Assembly: GCA_015065395.1 (NCBI GenBank)
Contig: SVQJ01000043.1
Coordinates: 1 to 11,022 of the forward strand
DNA from: Oscillospiraceae bacterium
GTDB lineage: Bacteria; Bacillota; Clostridia; Oscillospirales; CAG-272
Length of the DNA: 11,022 bases
Direction of reading: 5' to 3'
In this document: positions 1 to 5,931 of the stretch, piece after piece
How the letters are laid out: each line of letters begins with the position of its first letter
How positions within the stretch are numbered: position 1 is the first letter of the stretch
Position numbers and translations under genes: made by a program
The notes under the pieces: model-generated
What the model saw: only the letters and a program-made list of their open reading frames with translations
Databases searched by the model: none
What the model was told of the DNA's origin: nothing

Positions 1-94
1 GCTTTTCCATATCCTCTCTCTTTATGTTTCTGCATTTTTCAAGAACCTCTTTGTTTTTATAAGTAACAAAAGGCGCAATATCAAATTCAAACAT
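1..94 (-). CDS. NagB-like sugar-phosphate isomerase/deaminase homologue, N-terminal fragment (cut by window edge)
   Basis: Only the first 31 codons lie in the window; the gene continues past the left edge. It starts at an ATG whose A is at 94. A good ribosome binding site (AAAGGAA on the minus strand, about 104-110) lies nine bases upstream. The peptide matches the N-terminus of the neighbouring NagB-like protein (116-1048) at 26 of 31 positions when the two Met residues are aligned. The 19 bases at 1-19 are identical to 955-973. The gene is therefore a tandem paralogue, 21 bases downstream of the first copy and presumably in the same transcript. The active-site region is outside the window, so nothing can be said about its catalytic residues. 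Function is inferred only from the sister copy. Confidence 0.85.
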   Translation of the reverse strand, partial: MFEFDIAPFVTYKNKEVLEKCRNIKREDMEK

Positions 95-115
95 TACAGT
101 TAATTCCTTTCTTTA

Positions 116-1048
116 TCAATAGCCTACAAGCTCCATACAGCCGAATGGCTTGGCGATCTCCTCGGTAACGTAAACATCCGTATCCATAAGCTGAAGCATC
201 GAAGAAGGTACCAGCGGTGTTACTTCCCCGTAAAGAATAAGTCTGGATGTCATTCTGATCCAGGAAGAATAGGTACCCATAGTAGTAAGGTCATGCATTT
301 CCAGTCTGTTTTTAGAATTTTTAACATCACGGGGACCTATTGTAAAAGCTTTGGGAGGTACCTTTGCTATATCGCCGGAACAACCGAAGCATCCGTGAAG
401 AGAGTTCTGCATTACAGTCATAGGATTCAGAGTAACGATACGAGCGCTCATCTGCAAGTATTCCTCTATAGGGGGACAACCGAATTCGGGGGTACAGGGG
501 TCAATAAACGCAATATGGCCTGTCCAACCGGGGCCGGAATAGCATATATCTGCGCCGCCGTCACCACACTCCTCGATCATATCGGAGTAGCAATCAACAT
601 TTTCATTTGTAGGATAGTGAACCTGGCTGAGCGGAGGACGCAGATCTTCGCGAATAGCCATATAAAAATATGTCATATTGCTGTGTGCAAAACCTGCAGG
701 ATAATCGAGAGGAGCAATATTCCCATCCTGATCGGCCCACTCATCCATCATAAAGATATGAAGATTACGGCAGTTTATATTGAGTTTGTTTATTGACTCA
801 GCAACAGCCAAATAAATGGTGGGACAAGGATTGGGAAGGATCATAACGCACTTCTCGTTAAGGATATCGGAACGCATTATCCTCGTAACCATATCACCGA
901 CCCATATACCCTCACAGGAGGGTACAATGTGAATACGGAAATTAGGATTGGGATGCTTTTCCATATCCTCTCTTTTAATGTTTCTGCACCTCTCTAAAAC
1001 TTCACGGTTCTTGTAGGGCACAAACGGAGCAGGATCAAACTTAAACAT
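116..1048 (-). CDS. NagB-like (glucosamine-6-phosphate isomerase/deaminase family) protein, atypical active site
   Basis: This 310-residue protein belongs to the NagB/RpiA-like sugar-phosphate isomerase fold. Visible family motifs are MMDEW (100-104), matching the NMDEY block of NagB that holds the catalytic Asp72, and GPGWTGHIAFIDP (172-184), matching GVGNDGHIAFNEP. Against E. coli NagB the ring-opening triad Asp141-His143-Glu148 becomes Thr176-His178-Asp183, so two of the three residues are changed. It is also longer than E. coli NagB (266 residues). It may act on a sugar phosphate other than glucosamine-6-phosphate, and it is not safe to call it nagB. The start is set at 1048 because AAAGGAG sits six bases upstream and because the tandem paralogue begins at the same residue. 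An in-frame ATG at 1078 would overlap the kinase gene and has no suitable site. It lies 22 bases after the kinase stop and is probably cotranscribed with it. Confidence 0.85.
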   Translation of the reverse strand: MFKFDPAPFVPYKNREVLERCRNIKREDMEKHPNPNFRIHIVPSCEGIWVGDMVTRIMRSDILNEKCVMILPNPCPTIYLAVAESINKLNINCRNLHIFMMDEWADQDGNIAPLDYPAGFAHSNMTYFYMAIREDLRPPLSQVHYPTNENVDCYSDMIEECGDGGADICYSGPGWTGHIAFIDPCTPEFGCPPIEEYLQMSARIVTLNPMTVMQNSLHGCFGCSGDIAKVPPKAFTIGPRDVKNSKNRLEMHDLTTMGTYSSWIRMTSRLILYGEVTPLVPSSMLQLMDTDVYVTEEIAKPFGCMELVGY

Positions 1049-1054
1049 AGACAT

Positions 1055-1061
1055 CTCCTTT
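1055..1061 (-). promoter_or_regulatory. Ribosome binding site that fixes the start of the NagB-like gene
   Basis: The minus strand reads AAAGGAG, followed by six bases and then the ATG at 1048. The in-frame ATG at 1054 directly abuts the site and is too close. The ATG at 1078 lies upstream of it. The site therefore selects 1048. Confidence 0.8.
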
Positions 1062-1070
1062 GTATTTATT

Positions 1071-2378
1071 TCATTCATATTTCAGTACTTTTTTTACAGC
1101 AGACGGTGCAATTTTGCCCTCTGAGGCAAGGATCGCAGCACCAAGCGAAGCTGTTTCGGGAATACTCAATATTTCCACAGGTATATTTGCTATACGTGAA
1201 AGTATTGAGCACCATATCTCACTCTTGGCTCCACCGCCGAAAACCTTGAGAGAAGAAGCTCCTCCAAGCTTTTTAACAGCATTGGCAATATCCATAGAAA
1301 CACCCTCATAAAGAGCGTAAACGATATCAGCAGCAGTCGTTGAAAGGGTGATTCCGGAAATAACTCCTCCAACTGAGAGATCAGACATAAATCTAACACC
1401 GTTAGCCCCGGGCTCACTCTGCTCGCAAAGCTTATCCATTTCCTTATAGGATATTCCTCCGTAAAGAGTTCTGGTAAGCCAACGGAGAGCGGCACCAGTG
1501 GTCATCAGAGCTATTTCGGAAATATAACTGCTATCATCAAAGCGAAACAAGGTAACATCGCTGTTTTCTTTATAACAAACATCACCGCCGAGACGGGAAA
1601 CAGCGGTTGCGGTGCCAAAAGAAACGGTACATACATCATCCCTGATGCCTGCTCCTATAGCTGCAAGCTTTTGATCCTGTCCTCCGAGATAAACATTGCA
1701 ATCAGGGGAAATTCCCGTCTCCTCGCAAACCTCAGCAAGCAATTTGCCGAGAAAACTTCCCATAGGAAGCACCTCAGGCAATTTGTCCTCACTAATTCTT
1801 GCAAATTCCAAAAGTGAAGGATCCCAGCGTTTGTTCTTAATGTCATATATCATAGAACCGCCGGCAACAGTATAATCGGTGACGGCTCTTCCGCATAGCT
1901 TTAGATTCAAAAAATCCAACGGAAACAGTATTTTGGAAGTCTTTTCTAGAACTTCAGAGCAATTATCGGCAAACCATCTTATCTTTGCAAGAGAATAATC
2001 GAAAAGACAGGGCTTGCCTGTGATCTCAAATATCCTCTTATCACCGAACTGCTCTTTAAGAAGCTCGCCTTCACGTTCAGCCCTCATATCAAGCCAGCTG
2101 ATAGCGTTATAAAGAGTATTTCCCTGCCCGTCCACCGGAACAAAAGAAATACTCTGGGTACTAACCGATATTCCTTTGATCTCGCTGACAGAGCTCTGAG
2201 AAACCACATGCTTCATACCTTCAAGAACCAGACGCCACCAATCATTGGCATCCTGCTCAACAAAAGTGCCCTTAAATATCAGCTCATACTCTTTATTATA
2301 TTCAGAAATCACTGATCCGTCCGCACCGAAAAGAACGGTTTTACAGCCGGTAGTGCCAAGATCTATACCAATATACAT
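1071..2378 (-). CDS. FGGY-family carbohydrate kinase (xylulokinase-like), short form
   Basis: This 435-residue protein would phosphorylate a sugar or polyol with ATP in the cytoplasm. Family features are the N-terminal phosphate-binding motif DLGTTGCK (6-13), GGQDQ with the likely catalytic base Asp235 (232-236), the second ATP motif GTAT (255-258), the adenosine-binding stretch FGGGAKSEIW (380-389) and SLGAAILA near the C-terminus (411-418). It is shorter than usual (about 480-510). The conserved GERTP...RG loop before the last ATP-binding region is absent: VRFMSDLSVGG leads straight into ISGITLS (328-346). The reading frame is intact, so this looks like a real shortened form and not a frameshift. 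GTGAGG lies seven bases before the start. It is the first gene of an operon with two NagB-like genes. The substrate cannot be read from the sequence; calling it xylB would be a guess. Confidence 0.88.
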   Translation of the reverse strand: MYIGIDLGTTGCKTVLFGADGSVISEYNKEYELIFKGTFVEQDANDWWRLVLEGMKHVVSQSSVSEIKGISVSTQSISFVPVDGQGNTLYNAISWLDMRAEREGELLKEQFGDKRIFEITGKPCLFDYSLAKIRWFADNCSEVLEKTSKILFPLDFLNLKLCGRAVTDYTVAGGSMIYDIKNKRWDPSLLEFARISEDKLPEVLPMGSFLGKLLAEVCEETGISPDCNVYLGGQDQKLAAIGAGIRDDVCTVSFGTATAVSRLGGDVCYKENSDVTLFRFDDSSYISEIALMTTGAALRWLTRTLYGGISYKEMDKLCEQSEPGANGVRFMSDLSVGGVISGITLSTTAADIVYALYEGVSMDIANAVKKLGGASSLKVFGGGAKSEIWCSILSRIANIPVEILSIPETASLGAAILASEGKIAPSAVKKVLKYE

Positions 2379-2407
2379 ATCAAAGCCTCACTTTATCTGT
2401 TAAACTA

Positions 2408-2436
2408 ATTATAAATAACAAAGCACTGTTTGTCAA
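2408..2436 (-). promoter_or_regulatory. Sigma-A promoter of the kinase/NagB-like operon
   Basis: On the minus strand a perfect TTGACA (2431-2436) and a perfect TATAAT (2408-2413) are separated by exactly 17 bases. Transcription should start near 2401 and give a leader of only about 23 bases before the kinase ATG at 2378. A promoter this close to consensus suggests strong expression unless a repressor acts on it. Confidence 0.85.
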
Positions 2437-2529
2437 TGAAAATTGTATCAAATAAAGCTCGTTTTTAGGATTTTTTTGTTCAATTTATTCAAAAACGCTA
2501 TCGACAATAAAACTGAAATAATAAATTTT

Positions 2530-3591
2530 TTATAGCATCATAGGCTTATGCTTTGCAAAGAAGCCGGGATCGGTGTTTCCAAGGCAAAGGGCATAGATCG
2601 AATCGGCAAAGGATGATAATTCAAACTGACTTCTCGCGTCCTCTGAAAGCTCTTTACTTTGTGATAAATTGGTAATTATGGGGAAATCACTCCTTTTGCG
2701 AATGGCAGAAAGATAATCTCTTCCCCTTTCATTTGCTCCAAGGAGACGAGTATATAACGCGCCCTTTTTCAACATTTCATCAGATACACCGCAAAGTGCA
2801 AATAGTGCCGCACGTCGAAGACGTGCATTTGTATACTGCTTCGTTCTGACAGACAGTTCCCATTCCTCTGAATTTACGGTCGCGTGGGCAGATTTATGAA
2901 GTCTCTCGCCGACACCGCCGCAATTTTCAGCATATTCTCCGTCAAACGACCTTAGTGTTCTGAAAAAGCAGTACTCAATATCCCTCAGCCTTTCCGGAGA
3001 AAGCATATCGTTGTCTTTTTCCTTCAAGGTACGCTCGCGGATGGAAGTAGCACTTTCGGCTGTGATCCTCTTTATGGCTACCGCTTCAATCTTTGCTCTT
3101 CTGCAATACTCCGCGCCGAGTATATCATTAGGTGATGAGAAAAGGCTTTCAGGCAAATCGGGGCAAATCTCTTTCAAAAGCATTGCACGCAATTCGGCAC
3201 TTCTCCCAACGCCGCTCATACCATTACGATACGCATCACTGTTCAAGGCTCTACCTGCCTTTTTTAAGGCATCAATATCGCCGCATTCACTGCCAAAGCA
3301 CAAAGTATCACACCCAAGTCCCTCAGCAATTCTGACACCGGAGAGAGCAAAGAACTCTGCACTTGCTGCAGAAAACGGAAAAGGCAATTCCACAACGATA
3401 TCAGCACCCGACATCAATGCATCCTCTGCTCTTCTGTATTTATCATAAACTGCACTCTCGCCCCTCTGAACGAAATTTCCGCTCATTACAGCCAAAAGTA
3501 TATCACAGTCTTCCTTCGCGCACTTAAAAATATGCCTGTGTCCATCGTGCAAGGGATTCAATTCACATATAACAGCTGAAATTTTTCTCAT
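2530..3591 (-). CDS. tmcAL: tRNA(Met) cytidine acetate ligase TmcAL (YlbM family)
   Basis: TmcAL makes N4-acetylcytidine at wobble position 34 of elongator tRNA-Met, using acetate and ATP through an acetyl-adenylate. The 353-residue protein shows the family blocks in order: the HIGH-like nucleotide-binding motif LNPLHDGH (11-18), MSGNFVQRGE (36-45), VVELPFPFSAASAEFFA (66-82), the NDILGAEY block (155-162), SATSIRERT (180-188) and the tRNA-binding-type stretch TKQYTNARLRR (250-260). It is somewhat shorter than B. subtilis TmcAL (about 415 residues), but both ends look complete. The start at 3591 has only a weak ribosome binding site (GGGAA, about ten bases upstream), which suggests modest translation. 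It is divergent from ackA; TmcAL consumes acetate, the AckA substrate. No convincing terminator follows it, so some readthrough into the kinase promoter region is possible. Confidence 0.93.
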   Translation of the reverse strand: MRKISAVICELNPLHDGHRHIFKCAKEDCDILLAVMSGNFVQRGESAVYDKYRRAEDALMSGADIVVELPFPFSAASAEFFALSGVRIAEGLGCDTLCFGSECGDIDALKKAGRALNSDAYRNGMSGVGRSAELRAMLLKEICPDLPESLFSSPNDILGAEYCRRAKIEAVAIKRITAESATSIRERTLKEKDNDMLSPERLRDIEYCFFRTLRSFDGEYAENCGGVGERLHKSAHATVNSEEWELSVRTKQYTNARLRRAALFALCGVSDEMLKKGALYTRLLGANERGRDYLSAIRKRSDFPIITNLSQSKELSEDARSQFELSSFADSIYALCLGNTDPGFFAKHKPMML

Positions 3592-3616
3592 TTTTCAAAT
3601 ATTCCCGAAAAAAGTA

Positions 3617-3645
3617 TTGTATTTGGTAAAAAATTGATATATAAT
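3617..3645 (+). promoter_or_regulatory. Predicted ackA promoter
   Basis: TTGTAT (3617-3622), 17 bases, then a perfect TATAAT (3640-3645). The predicted start is near 3652, with a leader of about 74 bases before the ackA ATG. It points toward the tmcAL promoter at 3664-3692, so RNA polymerase leaving it would cross that promoter. Confidence 0.7.
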
Positions 3646-3663
3646 ATTTGTTGTCTTGCGTAT

Positions 3664-3692
3664 ATTCTAAACTATGCGCTTAAAATTGTCAA
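3664..3692 (-). promoter_or_regulatory. Predicted tmcAL promoter, facing the ackA promoter
   Basis: On the minus strand a perfect TTGACA (3687-3692), 17 bases, then TAGAAT (3664-3669). The predicted start is near 3657, with a leader of about 65 bases. This start lies a few bases to the right of the predicted ackA start, so each transcript would run over the other gene's promoter. Confidence 0.75.
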
Positions 3693-3725
3693 ATAATTAT
3701 TTTTCAATCTGAAAGGAATATAAAA

Positions 3726-4928
3726 ATGAAGGTTCTTGTGGTTAATGCCGGCAGCTCCTCCCTTAAGTATCAGCTTTTTGATACTGCAACTGAAGCAGTA
3801 CTCGCAAAGGGTATCTGCGAGAGAATCGGTCTCGACGGTCGCATCGAGCACAAGCTTGCTAACGGCGAAAAAATCAAGAAAGAGATCGCTATGCCCGATC
3901 ACGCTGTTGCAACCGGTATCGTTATCGACTATCTCACCGATAAAGAGTTCGGATGCATCGCCGATATGAGCGAGATCGAAGCTGTAGGACACAGAGTTGT
4001 CCACGGCGGAACATATTTCTCCGAGTCCGTTCTTGTTGACGATGAGGTTATCGCTAAGCTTGAAAACTGCGTTGATCTTGCGCCCCTTCACACCCCCGCA
4101 CATCTTATGGGTATCGCAGGATGCACAAAGGCTATGCCCGGTGTTCCCCAGGTTCTTGTTTTTGACACAGCTTTCCATCAGTCCATGGCTCCCCAGGCTT
4201 ACACCTATGCACTTCCCTATGAAATGTGCCAGGAGCTTTCCATCCGCCGTTTCGGCGCACACGGTACAAGCCACCGCTTCGTAGCAGGCGAAATGTGCAA
4301 GATCCTCGGTAAGGTTGAGGGCACAAAAATTGTTACTTGCCACATCGGTAACGGATCCTCCATCACCGCCGTTAAGGACGGCAAGTGCGTTGATACCTCC
4401 ATGGGTATGACTCCTCTTGCAGGCGTTATGATGGGTACTCGTTGCGGTGATATCGACCCCGCTGTTGTTACCTACGTAATGAAAAAGACCGGAATGACTC
4501 CCGATGAAATGAGCGACTTCATGAACAAGAAGTGCGGTTTTGAGGGTCTCTCCGGAATCTCCTCCGACAGCCGTGATATTGAAGCTGCTATCCTCGAGGG
4601 TAACGAAAGAGCTTATCTTACAGCTTCCACCCTTGCATATCAGATCAAGAAGTTCATAGGTTCTTACTCCGCAGCTATGAACGGACTTGACGCTGTTGTA
4701 TTCACCGCAGGTATGGGTGAGAACAACACCGAGCTTCGTGAGAGAGTATGCACAGACATGGAATACTACGGCATCAAGATCAATAAGGAAGTTAACGCTG
4801 CTGCACACCACCAGTCTGATATCGTTGAGCTTTCCACTCCCGACTCCAAGGTTAAGGTTTACCTTATCCCCACAAACGAGGAGCTTATGATCGCTCGCGA
4901 TACTGAGGCTCTCGTTAGTGCTCTTTAA
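3726..4928 (+). CDS. ackA: Acetate kinase
   Basis: AckA interconverts acetate + ATP and acetyl phosphate + ADP, the ATP-yielding last step of acetate formation in fermenters. The 400-residue protein has the usual length and every family block: NAGSSSLKYQLF (7-18), GHRVVHGG (88-95, substrate Arg90), APLHTPAH (119-126), VFDTAFHQ (145-152, catalytic Asp147), FGAHGTSH (176-183, His179), HIGNGSS (206-212), MGTRCGDIDP (236-245, Arg239) and a C-terminal TNEE (383-386) that supplies the catalytic Glu. AAAGGA at 3712-3717 lies eight bases before the ATG. Codon choice is more uniform than in neighbouring genes (GTT, CTT, ATC, GGT, AAG favoured), as expected of a highly expressed gene. The usual partner pta (phosphotransacetylase) is not in the window. 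It is divergent from tmcAL and is followed by a terminator-like hairpin. Confidence 0.98.
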   Translation: MKVLVVNAGSSSLKYQLFDTATEAVLAKGICERIGLDGRIEHKLANGEKIKKEIAMPDHAVATGIVIDYLTDKEFGCIADMSEIEAVGHRVVHGGTYFSESVLVDDEVIAKLENCVDLAPLHTPAHLMGIAGCTKAMPGVPQVLVFDTAFHQSMAPQAYTYALPYEMCQELSIRRFGAHGTSHRFVAGEMCKILGKVEGTKIVTCHIGNGSSITAVKDGKCVDTSMGMTPLAGVMMGTRCGDIDPAVVTYVMKKTGMTPDEMSDFMNKKCGFEGLSGISSDSRDIEAAILEGNERAYLTASTLAYQIKKFIGSYSAAMNGLDAVVFTAGMGENNTELRERVCTDMEYYGIKINKEVNAAAHHQSDIVELSTPDSKVKVYLIPTNEELMIARDTEALVSAL

Positions 4929-4938
4929 TCAATTCACA

Positions 4939-4964
4939 AAACGGCATCCATTCGGGTGCCGTTT
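4939..4964 (+). terminator. Terminator-like hairpin after ackA
   Basis: AAACGGCATCC (4939-4949) pairs with GGGTGCCGTTT (4954-4964) around a four-base loop, giving an 11-bp stem with one G-T pair, ten bases after the ackA stop. Only three T residues, part of the stem, follow the GC core before GCCATATT. Termination may be incomplete, and some transcription may continue into the gene at 4994. Confidence 0.6.
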
Positions 4965-4993
4965 GCCATATTACGAAAGCGCGGTAAATATGT

Positions 4994-5848
4994 ATGGAAA
5001 AACAATTCCCCAGAACAAATGTTGGCGGTGTTTCCCTTTCAAGAATGATCGTTGGAACAAACTGGGTAGCCGGCTACAGCCACCGAACTCCCTCTGCTGA
5101 CAATATGATAAAAGCAAGGTATTCAAGACCTGATGATATGCTGCCAATGCTTCGCACCTTTCTAAAGTACGGCATTGACACGGTCATGGCTCCCTACGAC
5201 CAGGCACCTCATATTTATGAAGCAGTCCAATTAGCACAGGAAAAAACTGGCCATCCTTTGATAATGGTAGACACCCCCATCGTCAATGTTGAGGATACCG
5301 CCGACGGACGACGCGATGCTGAAAGAGCCATAAAGGAATCTGCAAAAAGGGGTTCAAAATTCTGCCTTATTCATCATTATTCCGCAGAACAGCTTGTCTG
5401 CAAGCGCACCCGAAGTATAGACCGGCTTGACGATTATACAAAGATGATCCGAGATGCAGGCATGATCCCTGGACTTTCTGCGCACATGCCTGAACTCGTC
5501 ATATATTCTGATGAAAACGGCTATGACGTAGAGACCTATATTCAGATCTATAACTGCATGGGCTTTCTTATGCAAGTAGAGGTTGAGGCGGTCAATAGCA
5601 TTATCAGAGCCGCAAAGAAGCCTGTAATGACCATCAAATCAATGGCTGCAGGCAGAACCACTCCCTTTGTCGGTCTGAATTTCAATTGGGCAACCATCAG
5701 AGATTGCGATATGGTAACAGTTGGATGCTTCAGCGAAGCAGAAGCTGAGGAAGATATAGAAATATCATTTGCAGCCCTTGAGCGCCGAGCGCCCGATATT
5801 GCAGGACGTGCAAGTCCCGCGAAGGATCAGGCAGTGCTTAAAAAATGA
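4994..5848 (+). CDS. Predicted TIM-barrel protein, distantly aldo/keto reductase-like, function unknown
   Basis: This 284-residue protein has no signal peptide or membrane segment, so it should be cytoplasmic. I do not recognise a characterised family with confidence. It has the alternating pattern of a beta/alpha barrel: MIVGTNW (18-24), TVMAPYD (63-69), PLIMVDTPIV (88-97), FCLIHHYS (123-130), PGLSAHMPEL (159-168), PVMTIKSMAAGRTTPF (210-225) and DMVTVGCFSEAEAEEDIE (239-256). The last two resemble the C-terminal part of aldo/keto reductases, where a GCFSEAE-like loop binds the NADP phosphate. The Asp-Tyr-Lys-His set of true reductases is not apparent. The ribosome binding site is poor (AAGCGCGG, nine bases upstream). 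No good separate promoter is visible, so it may depend on readthrough from ackA. The 65-base gap and shared strand fit that. An NAD(P)-independent lyase or aldolase-like activity is equally possible. Confidence 0.75.
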   Translation: MEKQFPRTNVGGVSLSRMIVGTNWVAGYSHRTPSADNMIKARYSRPDDMLPMLRTFLKYGIDTVMAPYDQAPHIYEAVQLAQEKTGHPLIMVDTPIVNVEDTADGRRDAERAIKESAKRGSKFCLIHHYSAEQLVCKRTRSIDRLDDYTKMIRDAGMIPGLSAHMPELVIYSDENGYDVETYIQIYNCMGFLMQVEVEAVNSIIRAAKKPVMTIKSMAAGRTTPFVGLNFNWATIRDCDMVTVGCFSEAEAEEDIEISFAALERRAPDIAGRASPAKDQAVLKK

Positions 5849-5897
5849 TGCGATATCTGTAATTATAAAAAAATGTCTAAAACCCAAACGAAAAGCA

Positions 5898-5925
5898 GGG
5901 CTGTCACCAACCAAGGCGACAGCCC
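5898..5925. terminator. Bidirectional terminator between convergent genes
   Basis: GGGCTGTC (5898-5905) pairs with GACAGCCC (5918-5925). After an A-C mismatch, two more G-C pairs extend the stem and leave a six-base loop. A T-rich tract (ATATTTTTATTTCTT) follows on the plus strand, and a T-rich stretch follows on the minus strand. It can serve both the TIM-barrel gene, ending at 5848, and the sigma-factor gene, ending at 5932. Confidence 0.85.
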
Positions 5926-5931
5926 ATATTT

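Noticed and set aside
293..796. Plus-strand open frame of 167 codons opposite the NagB-like gene
   Set aside because: It lies antisense to a gene with clear family motifs, has no good ribosome binding site and shows no recognisable domain.
2437..2529. Terminator for tmcAL in the gap before the kinase promoter
   Set aside because: The gap has A and T runs and weak inverted repeats, but no GC-containing stem followed by a T run on the minus strand.
3672..4811. Minus-strand open frame of 379 codons opposite ackA
   Set aside because: ackA is unmistakable on the plus strand. The long antisense frame is a by-product of its biased codon use and has a Cys/His/Ser-rich composition unlike a real protein.
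4963..4990. Possible promoter TTGCCA-16-TAAATA before the gene at 4994
   Set aside because: Transcription would begin at or after the start codon, so it cannot serve that gene unless translation starts much later; both elements are also weak.
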